From contig NZ_BOMZ01000121.1 in the NCBI RefSeq assembly GCF_016862455.1, positions 1 to 43,838 on the forward strand: a stretch of DNA of 43,838 bases, read 5' to 3'. Below, in pieces: positions 18,766 through 28,134 of the stretch. Made by a program: the position numbers and the translations under genes. Every line of letters begins with the position of its first letter. Position 1 is the first letter of the stretch. The stretch comes from Actinoplanes utahensis (GTDB taxonomy: Bacteria; Actinomycetota; Actinomycetes; Mycobacteriales; Micromonosporaceae). Below the pieces are notes generated by a model. The model was not told the origin of the DNA. It was given only the letters and a program-made list of their open reading frames with translations, and did not search any database.

Positions 18766-19809
18766 GTGACAACCAACGTGACTACGAAGCAGCTGTCGAC
18801 GGCTCGGGGCTGCGTTCTCGGGCTTGTGCTCGGCGATGCGATCGGTGCGGCCGGCGCCGAGGTGCCGCCCGACGGTTCGCTGCGTGCCACCACCGGCGCT
18901 CAGCTCGCCTGTTTCACGATGGAAGGGGTGATCCGCGCGCACGTCCGCGCCACCCACAGGGGCATCTGCCATCCGCCGAGCGTCGTCTGGCATGCCTACA
19001 CGCGTTGGGCCGCCATGCAGGGGATCCTCGATGTCAAGCCACTGCAGGAGGAGAACTGGCCGGACGGCTGGCTCGCTCAGGTGCCGGTGCTGGCCGCTCG
19101 GCGTGGTTCGGCGCCGGCCACTGTCACAGCGTTGCAGAACGGGACGATGGGCGAGATCGGCAAGCCGGTCGGTGGCAGCGTCGGCGCGCACGGCCTGACC
19201 CGCGTCCTTCCTGTCGGGCTCACCGCCGAGTGGGTTCCTGAGCCGGCCCGTTTCGCCGCGGAGATCGCTGCGACCACGCACGCCGGGAAGGCGGTGCACG
19301 CGGCTGCCCTCGGCGCGACGATCATCGCTGGCATCGCCAAGGGGCAGGGCCTCGAAGAGGCCGTACAGCAGTCGCAGTGGGAGAGCCTTAACTTCCTGGA
19401 ACAGCCGGTCGAGTCGCCTGTCGCCTCTGCTGTGGAGGCCGCCCGATCTCAGCCACGGCAGACCACGAAGCTGGCTCGACTCGTGCCCGATGCCCGAGCT
19501 GCGGCCGCGCTGGCCGGAGGTGTCTATGTGGCGCTCTGCTTTCCCGGACGCGACCAGATCCGCGACGCCCTGCTCTTCGCCGCGTCGTGCGGCAACGGAA
19601 GCCACGTCGCTGCGGTGGCCGGCGCTCTGCTGGGCGCCGCCCACGGAGCTGATGCGTTGTCGGTCGACTGGGTTTCCCGGCTGGAGCTGGCGTGGGTCGC
19701 CGACGTCCTGGCGCGGGATCTCATCGCGGAGTTCGCCGACGAACCGTCCGGCACCGAGTACGCCCAGGGCGGTGATCCGTACTGGTCGGATCGCTATCCG
19801 GGCTGGTGA
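18766..19809 (+). CDS. ADP-ribosylglycohydrolase-fold protein with degenerate metal sites
   Basis: About 347 aa from GTG 18766; an ATG at 18673 in frame would overlap the pglX promoter, so the shorter form is preferred. The N-terminal GCVLGLVLGDAIG (15-27) is typical of the ADP-ribosylglycohydrolase (DraG/ARH) family, as is the later QLACFTMEGVIRAHVRAT. Active family members carry TDDT just before that helix and a GxDTDTxG motif near the C-terminus that bind two Mg ions. Here these positions read TTGA (42-45) and GNGSHVAA (276-283), so the acidic ligands are absent. It may bind ADP-ribose or a protein without hydrolysing anything. It lies inside the BREX-2 locus in reverse orientation, with ~96 bp between its start and pglX, and overlaps the next gene tail to tail by 16 bp. 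Confidence 0.85.
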   Translation: MTTNVTTKQLSTARGCVLGLVLGDAIGAAGAEVPPDGSLRATTGAQLACFTMEGVIRAHVRATHRGICHPPSVVWHAYTRWAAMQGILDVKPLQEENWPDGWLAQVPVLAARRGSAPATVTALQNGTMGEIGKPVGGSVGAHGLTRVLPVGLTAEWVPEPARFAAEIAATTHAGKAVHAAALGATIIAGIAKGQGLEEAVQQSQWESLNFLEQPVESPVASAVEAARSQPRQTTKLARLVPDARAAAALAGGVYVALCFPGRDQIRDALLFAASCGNGSHVAAVAGALLGAAHGADALSVDWVSRLELAWVADVLARDLIAEFADEPSGTEYAQGGDPYWSDRYPGW

Positions 19810-20501
19810 GAAGCCGCGCTGAGGTCCGCGGACACCGGTTCGGATGGCGGCGCAACAGCTGCCGCGAGCCATCGGAGTCGCCCGTTGATTCCGTCGAGGT
19901 TAGAGTAGTCACGCCAGGTGATCGGGTAGCTGCCGGACAGAGTCCGCTCGCTGCCGGCGTGATAGCTGCCGTCCGTGCCCCAGCGCAGCAGACCCGACAG
20001 GTTCTTCCGCCCTTCGTGGATCCGGAACGCCTGGTCGCGGGTGAGTTTGGCGGTCGCGGGCGGCCGCCAAAGCCGCTGATCGTTGCTCAGCATGATCGCG
20101 AAGCCGTTCGACGCACGGCCAGCAGCGCAGAACTTCTCCAGCCGAGCGATGTCGAAGACGAAGCCCTGCCGGCCGAGATCGGTGGCCTCGTGGTTGCGCA
20201 GATGGAACGACTCCCCAGTGAGTGGGTCCGTGCCGGCCCAGGTCCTGGTGAAGTACTTGAACTCGACGGCTGTTCGTCCCTGCGGCCCGAAGCAGAGCAG
20301 GTCGACGTACTCACGGGTGTCCTGCCGTACCTCCAGCCGGATTTGAACCGAAGGCTCGATCTCGCGCAGCACCCAGGCGAAGGCGTGCTGGAAGTCGGCC
20401 TCGGAGTGGAACACCGGCCGCACGGCGCTCAGCTTTTCCATGACGGTGCTGACGTCGACGGCTCCTGCGATGAGCGGCATCGGGCCATCGTGCCGGATCA
20501 T
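19794..20501 (-). CDS. PD-(D/E)XK nuclease-like protein coupled to pglW
   Basis: A 235-aa protein whose ATG (20501) overlaps the pglW stop in ATGA, so it should be co-translated with PglW. The N-terminal half has the PD-(D/E)XK arrangement: E34 in FHSEADFQ, then VDLLCFGPQGR with D67, then AVEFK with E80 and K82, fitting E...D-x12-ExK. The remainder is basic and aromatic (RRLRW-type patches and a WGTDGSYHAG stretch). No known BREX-2 core gene corresponds to it, so I treat it as an accessory nuclease-fold protein. It might cut DNA or only bind it. Family placement rests on the motif and was not searched. Confidence 0.8.
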   Translation of the reverse strand: MIRHDGPMPLIAGAVDVSTVMEKLSAVRPVFHSEADFQHAFAWVLREIEPSVQIRLEVRQDTREYVDLLCFGPQGRTAVEFKYFTRTWAGTDPLTGESFHLRNHEATDLGRQGFVFDIARLEKFCAAGRASNGFAIMLSNDQRLWRPPATAKLTRDQAFRIHEGRKNLSGLLRWGTDGSYHAGSERTLSGSYPITWRDYSNLDGINGRLRWLAAAVAPPSEPVSADLSAASHQPG

Positions 20502-23500
20502 GCGGTAGCCGCGCTACGGTGCGTGTTCTCCACCCATGCGTCCGGGAGGGAGATCCATTCGTTGTCACCGACCCGGACCACGGTGCCGTCGATCTTTGGC
20601 AGCAGATCCGGGTCCTCGGCCGGGCAGAGCAACCACAGGTCGCCACTCCCGCTGCGGGCCGCGTCCGCCAGTTCGTACAGTCGCTCCATCGCCCGGTAGC
20701 GGGCCAGGACCGCCGCGTCGTGCAGCAGGAGCGGGCCGCCGGCCGCCCGCAGCTCGTCAAGCAGGTCCGGGGCGACCGATGCCCACGCCTGCTCCACGTA
20801 CTCGCCCAGTTTGATCGCCGAGCGGGTGCCGGGTTCTGCGATATCGGCGCCGAGCACGGTTTCCCAGGTCGGTTTCGGACGAGCATCGACCAGGTCGTGC
20901 AGCTTCGCCAGGAACCGGAAGGCGACGTTGAGTGGCTGGGCGGAGAAGCGGCGGACGAGTTCTTCGCGGGCTAGCGCGTACCGGGAAAGCCGTACGGTCA
21001 AGGCCCGGAAGCCTCCGGCGGAGGCCGCACCGGTCAGGCGCTCTTCGGCGCGCAGCGCCGACGCGAGGATCGGAGAGTCCGCGGTCCACGCGGTGGGCGC
21101 CGTCGATGCCGATGACCGGCGTCGCACGATGGTCATGGACGAGGAAGCCGCGGGCCGCGTGGGTGCGGCGTAGTGGTCGCGGTTCCAGATCAGTTCGAAT
21201 CCGGCCTCGGTCAGCAGGCGGTCGAGGCGGGGGTGCCCGGGTATCGGCGGCAGGTCCGGGAAACGCGCGGCGACCCGGTCGGCGATCTGCGCGGGCGTGA
21301 GACCGCGCGGTTGGCCGGGCAGCCCTGCCGGGGGCAGCACGCCGGCCTGGGCCAGGCGCAGCGCCCGTACCGGATCGAGGTCGCGCGGGTAGATCTCCAG
21401 GCGGGCGGTGGCGGCGGCATTCTCCGACGCCACGGCGGCCAGTAGGACCCGCCGACGTTCGTCGATGGCGTCCGCGGCGCCGCCCGGTGCGGTCACCGTG
21501 GCGAGGGTACGCAGCACGGTGGCCGGGCTGGGCAGCACCTCGTTACCGGCGAGGCGGTCAGCGGCCTTGCCGAGCGCATCGGCGTAGGCGAGCAGGGCTG
21601 GTGCGGCCGGGGTGTCCGGGGCGTCGTCCTCGCCCGCTTCGAGCGCCACCAGCAGACGGTCGCCGTGGCGCCGCGACAGCAGGCGGGGCTCCTCGGCGAG
21701 CGCGTCGATCTCGACGGCGGCGCGGACCGCGGCGAGCGCGACGGTGTGGCGCAGCTCATCGCCGGTACGCATGGATCCGCGGCTGGTGAGCAGGGCGGTG
21801 GCGAGTTCGTTGACGCTCATCACACGACCGCCGTCGCGCAGCAGCTCGATCAGCTCGGTGCGGACGCTGGACACCACGGAGATGTCGTTCCAGCGTTTGC
21901 GCTGTTTGCCGAGGATCTGCGCGACCCGGCCGGGGGTGACGTTCAGTGCGGCGGCGACCTGGGGCTGTTGGGGCCACGGTGTCAGGCCGGGCAGTGTGCC
22001 GGTCTCGTCCGGCAGGCGCAGCAGCAACCGGGTGCCGTCGACCTCGGTGGCGTTGCGGCCGTTCTTCGCCGGGATGAGCAGCGTGGCGATCGCGTCCAGA
22101 CCGACCCGGAGAAGCTCGGCGTCGGCGGGTCCGCCGGAGGATTCGGTGGATGCCTCGGCAGCGGCGCTGCGGCGGGCGTTCGGCGAGGTGGGCAGGGTTT
22201 CCCGCTCGCCGAGCCGGGCACGCCAGTCCTTGACCCGGCGCTGCAGCTCCTGCCGGGTCTTCGCGCCGAGGCCGGGCAGGTGTGCCAGCTTGTTCGCCAC
22301 GGTGAGCAGGTCGCCGACCGTGGTGGCGTCCAGGCGGTGGGCGGCGGAGACGGCCCGGGGTGTCAGGCCGGCTGCTTCGAGCGCGGTGGCCCGGGTCGCC
22401 TTGGCGGCGGCTTCGTCGCGGGCGGCTTCCGCGCCCTCGACATCCGGTTCCTCCTGCGGTTCGGGGTGGTTGGTGCCGACCGGGGCGCTGGCGTCGGAGC
22501 GTCGGAATACCTGCTGCCAGGCGTCGCGCATGTCTTTGAGCGAGGGGTACCGGGTGCGGCTGTCACGGTGCAGGGCTAGTTCGAAGAAGTCGACGAGGCC
22601 ATCACGGATGGCGGGGTCGAACGCTTCGGCGGCAAGAACCGGCGGGCCTTCGGTGTGCTGTGCAGCGGCGGTGCCGTCGCCCCAGTCCGGCAGTTCGCCG
22701 GAGGCCATCTCGTGAAGGGTGACGGCGAGGGCGTACCACTCGGCATGTTTGTCGTAGACGGGACGGTTGACAGCGCCCAGGAACGGATCCAGATACCGCG
22801 GTGTGCCCGCGGTGATCTCCTTGACCGATACCCCGGCCAGCGAGAAGTCGAACAGCACCAGCTGGCGGGTGCGATTGGGGCGGATCCGGATCGCGATGTT
22901 GTCCGGCTTGATGTCGCGGTGGTAGACGCCCTCACCCTCCAGGTAGTCGAGGGCACCGAACAGGTAGTCGCTGTACGTCTCCAGCTCGTCGACGGTGAGC
23001 CGGCCGTCGTCACGCAGTTTGCGGGCCAGCGTCAGGTCGCCGGCGTGTTCCAGCACGACGATGGTGCGGTCAGCGATCCGCAACGTGTCCGGCCGGGCCA
23101 GCCGGATCACCCGCGAGTCGGTCAGCGGGCCCAGGACGCGCGCCTCATGTGTGAGGCGGCTGGCCTTCTCGTCGGAGAGACCGACCTTGAGCACTTCGGC
23201 GCGGCCGGTGCGATCGTTGTCGGCGAGGAAGGCCCGGCAGGTCGATCCGGTGCCGAGCCGCTTGCGTACGGTCCATTCGCCGACCTTGTCGCCGGGGCGG
23301 GCCTCGAGCGGATCTGTCGGTTCGGGTTCCGTTTGCGTGGGATGCACGGACGGCGGCGACGAAGGTGCGGTGAGCTCCTCCTCGACCAGCTCGAGCATCT
23401 CGAGGAACTCGGCGACGGTGGTCAGTCGCTGAGCCGGCACAGGTGCCGTTGCCGCCTGCACGAGTTCGTCGGCGAACTCGGAGATGGCGTCGGCGACGGA

Positions 23501-24892
23501 GGACGCCCGCAGGCCGTTGTCGCGGGCGAGGCGCGCCAGCAATTCGGGCCGCTTCGCGGCTGGTGGCTGTCCGGTGAGGATCAGATAGGCCAGGGAACCC
23601 ATGCCGAAGACGTCCATCGCGACCGGGTCCGGCCGGGGAGCGGTCATCTCGGGTGCCAAGTACGCCTCCGCCGAACGCTCGAGGTGGGACGCCGCGTGCG
23701 ACGACAGCACCACCGAGCCGCCGCTGCCATCGCTTCCGGCGGAGTCGGATCCTCGGGTTGCGGCCTGCCAGTCGCTGATCTGCAGCTGCGGGAACAGCCA
23801 CGCCTCTTCCTCGGAGCCGCCCCGCCGCTTCGGGCCGGGAGTGACGATGATGCTGCGTGCTGACAGTGCCCGGTGGTGAAGATGACGGCGATGCGCGTAC
23901 GCCACCGTCTCGGCCAACTGCCGGATCATGGTGAGCCGAGCGGGCGCGTCCAGGCGATCTTGATACTGGGCCATGTAGTGGTCCAGCCGCATGGAACGCG
24001 GGTCGTACCGGAAGATCAGCGCGGGGCCGGCTTCGTGTGACTCCATCGAGTCGACCTGGACGATGCCGGGGTGGTTGATGCCGTGCAGGACCAGCATCTC
24101 CCGTTTGGCCGCACGCTCGATACTCGCCCGCTCGGTCTGCACCGCGTTGCGCTCGACCAGGTAGATCCGCACACGGCGGCGTTCGCGTTCCAAGTCACGG
24201 TGCTTGGCAAGGTGGTCCTGCCAAGTGGGGCCGACATCGAACGGCCGGGTCTCCAACTCCCACGACCCGATTTGGTAGTGCCGCCGGCTCCGCGCGATAC
24301 CGATCTCGGCAAGCAAGTCGGGAAGCGCCCGAGATGTCTCGACGGTGAGCCGCTGCCGTTCGTCCTGCGGTGGGCGCTGCAGCAGCGCACCGATGGTCGG
24401 GAGCCTATTCGCCGGATTGGGGCCTACTGGCTCGGGGCCATAGACACCGTGCAGGTGGTGGTCCGAGAGCTCAACCTGCAGGCCAGGCTTCGACAGGAAT
24501 ACTGCAGCCTGCACGAACGGGATCCGGACAGGTGCCCCCCGTCGGCGGGAGGCCGCGGTTTGCAGAAGCGACTTGAGCTTCTTCGCCTTGGCATCAGCCA
24601 GGTGGAGCGGGTTGTCGAAGGTGCGGGTGTGGCTGGGTCCGTGCTGGATCCAGTTCGAGCCGCTGGAGACGAGCCGTCCGTTCAGGCTCTTGATCTCGAT
24701 GAGGTAGAGCCCGCTCGGCGCGGCGACCAGTAGATCGACCTCGTACGGGTGGCCAGTCTGTGCGGTGAACGTGAAGTTTGACCATGCGCGATACGGCTCG
24801 GTGTCCGGAAGTAGTTGCTGGACGTACGCCAGAGCCTCGCGCTCGTGCGCGAACTGCGACGGCGTGATCGTGGTCCACCGGCCTTCTTGCAT
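20498..24892 (-). CDS. pglW: BREX-2 serine/threonine kinase PglW
   Basis: A 1464-aa multidomain kinase. Residues 1-120 are a NERD (nuclease-related) domain with EVDLLV (E51, D53) and LIEIKS (E66, K68). A first kinase domain (~200-490) has HRAL (H340-A342) where an active kinase has HRD, so it is probably a pseudokinase. A second kinase domain (~535-800) starts at KRLGTGSTCRAF and has HRDIKPDN near 657 and DFS for DFG, so it may be active. After it come a helix-hairpin-helix-like segment (HLPGLGAKTRQEL) and a helical C-terminal half. PglW is specific to type 2 BREX/Pgl and in S. coelicolor is a kinase needed for phage resistance. It is the first gene of the minus-strand run and is coupled to the nuclease-like gene. 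Confidence 0.95.
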   Translation of the reverse strand: MQEGRWTTITPSQFAHEREALAYVQQLLPDTEPYRAWSNFTFTAQTGHPYEVDLLVAAPSGLYLIEIKSLNGRLVSSGSNWIQHGPSHTRTFDNPLHLADAKAKKLKSLLQTAASRRRGAPVRIPFVQAAVFLSKPGLQVELSDHHLHGVYGPEPVGPNPANRLPTIGALLQRPPQDERQRLTVETSRALPDLLAEIGIARSRRHYQIGSWELETRPFDVGPTWQDHLAKHRDLERERRRVRIYLVERNAVQTERASIERAAKREMLVLHGINHPGIVQVDSMESHEAGPALIFRYDPRSMRLDHYMAQYQDRLDAPARLTMIRQLAETVAYAHRRHLHHRALSARSIIVTPGPKRRGGSEEEAWLFPQLQISDWQAATRGSDSAGSDGSGGSVVLSSHAASHLERSAEAYLAPEMTAPRPDPVAMDVFGMGSLAYLILTGQPPAAKRPELLARLARDNGLRASSVADAISEFADELVQAATAPVPAQRLTTVAEFLEMLELVEEELTAPSSPPSVHPTQTEPEPTDPLEARPGDKVGEWTVRKRLGTGSTCRAFLADNDRTGRAEVLKVGLSDEKASRLTHEARVLGPLTDSRVIRLARPDTLRIADRTIVVLEHAGDLTLARKLRDDGRLTVDELETYSDYLFGALDYLEGEGVYHRDIKPDNIAIRIRPNRTRQLVLFDFSLAGVSVKEITAGTPRYLDPFLGAVNRPVYDKHAEWYALAVTLHEMASGELPDWGDGTAAAQHTEGPPVLAAEAFDPAIRDGLVDFFELALHRDSRTRYPSLKDMRDAWQQVFRRSDASAPVGTNHPEPQEEPDVEGAEAARDEAAAKATRATALEAAGLTPRAVSAAHRLDATTVGDLLTVANKLAHLPGLGAKTRQELQRRVKDWRARLGERETLPTSPNARRSAAAEASTESSGGPADAELLRVGLDAIATLLIPAKNGRNATEVDGTRLLLRLPDETGTLPGLTPWPQQPQVAAALNVTPGRVAQILGKQRKRWNDISVVSSVRTELIELLRDGGRVMSVNELATALLTSRGSMRTGDELRHTVALAAVRAAVEIDALAEEPRLLSRRHGDRLLVALEAGEDDAPDTPAAPALLAYADALGKAADRLAGNEVLPSPATVLRTLATVTAPGGAADAIDERRRVLLAAVASENAAATARLEIYPRDLDPVRALRLAQAGVLPPAGLPGQPRGLTPAQIADRVAARFPDLPPIPGHPRLDRLLTEAGFELIWNRDHYAAPTRPAASSSMTIVRRRSSASTAPTAWTADSPILASALRAEERLTGAASAGGFRALTVRLSRYALAREELVRRFSAQPLNVAFRFLAKLHDLVDARPKPTWETVLGADIAEPGTRSAIKLGEYVEQAWASVAPDLLDELRAAGGPLLLHDAAVLARYRAMERLYELADAARSGSGDLWLLCPAEDPDLLPKIDGTVVRVGDNEWISLPDAWVENTHRSAATA

Positions 24893-25159
24893 GACCGGAT
24901 CCTATGGGCTGCGAGCACGATCCCGTCCGACAGGACGGGATGCAGCGACCGAGTTCGAATTCGTCGATCTGTCGCAGAGGGTGGAAGGGCCTCGAGTCCG
25001 GAGGTTTGGCGATTCTGATCATCAAGTCGCCCAGACACTTGAACCACCGTTGAGCCGCATACACGAAGATCACGCATCGAGATCAAGGAATGACACCACG
25101 TGCATGCCTCCGATAGGGTGACGCCCGGTTGATGCCGCATCGCTACGGGGAGGGCTGCG
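24893..25159. promoter_or_regulatory. Divergent intergenic region, pglW / FtsK-like operon
   Basis: 267 bp between two divergent starts, so it should hold both promoters. A GGGGAGG ribosome-binding site at 25147-25153 sets the GTG start of the FtsK-like gene. The stretch 25000-25120 is less G/C-rich than its surroundings. I could not identify -10/-35 boxes with confidence. Confidence 0.5.
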
Positions 25160-27772
25160 GTGGGTTCGATTGCGCAGTTTCTTGGGCGAGCGGTGGACTT
25201 GCATCGGCAGGCTGCGTCACTGCTGCTGGATGCGGAGTCGGCGGTCGCTGGGCTGGAGGATGACCAGTTCGCGGGTGCTACGGCCGATGGTGCGCTGCGA
25301 CGGCTGGTAGCTCAGTTGCAGGTCGTAGCCCAGGCCGGTCTGCCGGGCTGGCTCGGTATGCCGCTCGACGGGCGGATCGTCAGCCGGCCGCTCGGGCAGG
25401 ACGCGCGGTCGGGTGGTCCGCTGTTTCTGCGGGTGGGCGACGCCGAACCGATTCGAGGCAGTGTGTTCTGGGCGGCAGCGCCGTTCGTCGGCGCCGGCCA
25501 TCTGGCGATCGACACCGACGCCCGAGACAGGTCCGTGGCGGCATGGCTGCGCGGCGTCCTGGTACGCACGATCGCGGCGCTGCCGGAGGGCAGCGTGCGG
25601 GTGCTGCCGGTGGACGGGGCGATGCTCGGCTCAGCGTTCACCGCGTTCCGGCCGCTCATCGACGCCGAGGCGTGGGCCACCCCTGCCACTAATCTTGCCG
25701 GGCTACGCACCGCCCTGGATGAGGCGGAGCAGCAGATCACCGCGGTACAGGCCGGTGATTTGCAGGCACCGCCGGTGCTGCTGATCGCCGTCGCGGCGCT
25801 GCCGTCGGGGCATGGGCGTGCCGAGTGGGCGCGGCTGGCAGCCATCGCCCATGCCGGGCCGGCAGCGCGGGTGCATCTGCTGCTGGCGGGCTGGCCGCCC
25901 ACGCTCCTGCACGGCGACGGGCCACCACGGCTGGACCACACGACGACGCTGAGTACGGCCGGGGACGGCTGGTGGACGATGTCGGAACCGCCAGGACCGT
26001 ACCGGCTGTCGACCGACGGCAGCGGCCTCGCCGCACCGATCCGGCTGGATCCCGGTGCCAGCGAGGACGTGGCAGCCGAGGTCAGCCGACGGATGGCAGC
26101 GACCGCCGCGGTGGCCCGACGCACCGACTTCGCGTCGCTCATGCCGCACCAGATCTGGCAGCAGTCCTCCGCGACAGGGCTGCGGGCGGTGGTCGGCCGG
26201 GACGGGCGAATCCCGTACGACCTGGTTTTGGATGATGCGACACCGCACATGCTGCTCGCCGGCAGGTCCGGTGCGGGCAAGACGAACCTGCTGCTGATCC
26301 TGCTGTACGCCCTCGCGTCCCGGTATTCCCCGGACGAGCTGGGCCTGTACCTGCTCGATTTTAAGGAGGGCGTGTCGTTCGTCGAGTTCACGCCCACCGT
26401 GAAGGACCCGTCCTGGATTCCGCACGCCCGGACGGTCGGTATCGAGTCCGACCGTGAGTACGGGCTCGCCGTCCTACAAGCTCTTGCTCGGGAGATGAAC
26501 CGCCGCGCCGCCGCGCTCAAGGCCGCCGGGGTGACCAAGCTGGCCGACTTGCGCGCCAACTCTGATGTCGCGCTGCCGCGGCTGGTGGTCGTGATCGATG
26601 AGTTCCAGGTGCTGTTCGGCGCCAACGACGCCCTCGCCCGCGACGCGGTCGCAGCCCTGGAGGACCTCGCCCGTAAAGGCCGCTCCTACGGCATCCACCT
26701 GATCCTCGCCTCGCAAACCCTGGCCGGTATCGAGGCGCTGTACACGAAGAAGGACTCGATCTTCGGGCAGTTCCCGCTGCGGATCGCGCTGCCCGGTGGT
26801 TCCGGCATCCTCGAACCCGGCAACACCGCCGCCGACGGCCTCCCGGTCGGTTCCGCCGTGGTCAACAACGCTGGCGGTGTCGAACAGGCCAACCGGATCG
26901 TCCGGTTCCCCGAAGCCGACCCCGCCTCACTCGCCGCACAACGCCACATCGTGTGGCAGGCCCGGTCGCCGGTCAACGAGCCGCCCGCGGTGTTCGCCGG
27001 CTACGCCGAGCACCACATCGACGACGACCCGCTCTACCGTGCGCTCACCCCGCAGGTCCGCCGCCGGCAAGCCCTTGTCGGCCGCGCCATCGACGTCGGC
27101 CTGCCCACCGTCGGCTTCGCCATGGACGCCGTCCCCGGCCGGCACCTGGCCGTCCTCGGCACCTCCGCCATCGGCGCGGACATCCTGCACGCCGCTGCGG
27201 CCAGTCTCGCCGCGCAGCACGAGCCAGGCACCGCCCGCTTCGTGATCGCCAGCTTCGCCGCCGTAGCCGACCAGGTCGTCGACGACCTCGTCGCCTCCCT
27301 CACCGCCGCCGGGCACGACTGCACCGAAGCCGACGGCGGCACCGTCCGCGCGATCCTCGCCGACCTCGCCACCTCCGCGCCCGAAAAGCCGACGTACCTG
27401 TTGGCGTTCGCCGCCGACGTCATCGTGCCGCTGCTCAACGAACGCGGCCCGGAACGCCGCACCGGCCTCGACGACCTGCGCACCGTGCTCCGGCAAGGTC
27501 CCGGTCACGGCGTCCATCTGCTGAGCTGGTGGCGCGTCGCTCGCCGCTTCTCCGACGCCATCGGCGGCTCCGCCGGCCGCGAAGACGTCGCCTGCCTGGT
27601 CGCGCTCAACGTCCCCGGCAGCGAACTGTCCTCACTGCTCGGCGACCACACCCTGTCGTGGCAGCCGCGATCCAACCGGGCGCTGCTGCTCGACCGGCAC
27701 GACCAACGCCAACGGCTCATCGTGCCGTTCGTACGCCCCGGCCGCCACGACGACATCACCGAACCGGGATGA
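25160..27772 (+). CDS. FtsK/EccC-like tandem P-loop ATPase
   Basis: An 870-aa soluble protein. Residues 1-330 are a helical/mixed N-terminal part without membrane segments. The first ATPase has LLAGRSGAGKTN (Walker A, 368-375) and VVVIDEFQVLF (Walker B, D480/E481), then ASQTLAG, as in FtsK/SpoIIIE motors. The C-terminal part (~640-870) resembles a second ATPase of the same fold with a degenerate P-loop (LGTSAIGADIL). Tandem FtsK domains with later degenerate ones recall EccC of type VII secretion. It lacks the transmembrane start of FtsK or TraB, so a conjugative motor is less likely. Start GTG with GGGGAGG 6 nt upstream. It leads a five-gene cluster; its substrate is unknown. Confidence 0.88.
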   Translation: MGSIAQFLGRAVDLHRQAASLLLDAESAVAGLEDDQFAGATADGALRRLVAQLQVVAQAGLPGWLGMPLDGRIVSRPLGQDARSGGPLFLRVGDAEPIRGSVFWAAAPFVGAGHLAIDTDARDRSVAAWLRGVLVRTIAALPEGSVRVLPVDGAMLGSAFTAFRPLIDAEAWATPATNLAGLRTALDEAEQQITAVQAGDLQAPPVLLIAVAALPSGHGRAEWARLAAIAHAGPAARVHLLLAGWPPTLLHGDGPPRLDHTTTLSTAGDGWWTMSEPPGPYRLSTDGSGLAAPIRLDPGASEDVAAEVSRRMAATAAVARRTDFASLMPHQIWQQSSATGLRAVVGRDGRIPYDLVLDDATPHMLLAGRSGAGKTNLLLILLYALASRYSPDELGLYLLDFKEGVSFVEFTPTVKDPSWIPHARTVGIESDREYGLAVLQALAREMNRRAAALKAAGVTKLADLRANSDVALPRLVVVIDEFQVLFGANDALARDAVAALEDLARKGRSYGIHLILASQTLAGIEALYTKKDSIFGQFPLRIALPGGSGILEPGNTAADGLPVGSAVVNNAGGVEQANRIVRFPEADPASLAAQRHIVWQARSPVNEPPAVFAGYAEHHIDDDPLYRALTPQVRRRQALVGRAIDVGLPTVGFAMDAVPGRHLAVLGTSAIGADILHAAAASLAAQHEPGTARFVIASFAAVADQVVDDLVASLTAAGHDCTEADGGTVRAILADLATSAPEKPTYLLAFAADVIVPLLNERGPERRTGLDDLRTVLRQGPGHGVHLLSWWRVARRFSDAIGGSAGREDVACLVALNVPGSELSSLLGDHTLSWQPRSNRALLLDRHDQRQRLIVPFVRPGRHDDITEPG

Positions 27773-27828
27773 GCTCACGGCTGTAGACCTCTACGCCACT
27801 ACTGCGTTTCGAGAAGGGGGACACTGCG

Positions 27829-28089
27829 ATGTCCGCGATCGATGAGGTGATCGCCGCCTTGCAAGGGGTGATCGACGAACTCAACGACACCAGCAACGCC
27901 GCCAACGCCGCCGCCTCGAAGACTGACGAAGCCGTCAACCAGGCTGTCGCCCTCGGCGCCACCGCCACCGTCGCCGGCCTCACCACGGTCAAGGAGAGCA
28001 TCGAGAAGCTCTCCCAACAGGTGCACGGCACGATCGACATCGCCAACGACACCATCAGCCAGGCCCGAGCCGTCGCCGAGAACACTTGA
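27829..28089 (+). CDS. Small helical protein (86 aa), ESX-like in size only
   Basis: An 86-aa protein with almost continuous heptad-like helix: IDEVIAALQGVIDELND, an Ala/Asn-rich middle, and a second helix VKESIEKLSQQVHGTIDIA. The ATG at 27829 follows AGGGGG with good spacing. It lies 56 bp after the FtsK-like gene. A ~90-residue helical-hairpin protein beside an EccC-like ATPase recalls WXG100 substrates of type VII secretion, but no WxG motif is present. Whether it is a substrate, adaptor or structural partner is unknown. Confidence 0.82.
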   Translation: MSAIDEVIAALQGVIDELNDTSNAANAAASKTDEAVNQAVALGATATVAGLTTVKESIEKLSQQVHGTIDIANDTISQARAVAENT

Positions 28090-28134
28090 AGAGTCGGTGG
28101 CAGCTCCGGGAAGAGCCCACCCGCGACGGCTGAG

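Noticed and set aside
25160..27772. TraB-type conjugative translocase
   Set aside because: No transmembrane N-terminus or typical DNA-recognition C-terminal winged helix is seen; the second half looks like a degenerate ATPase, closer to EccC.
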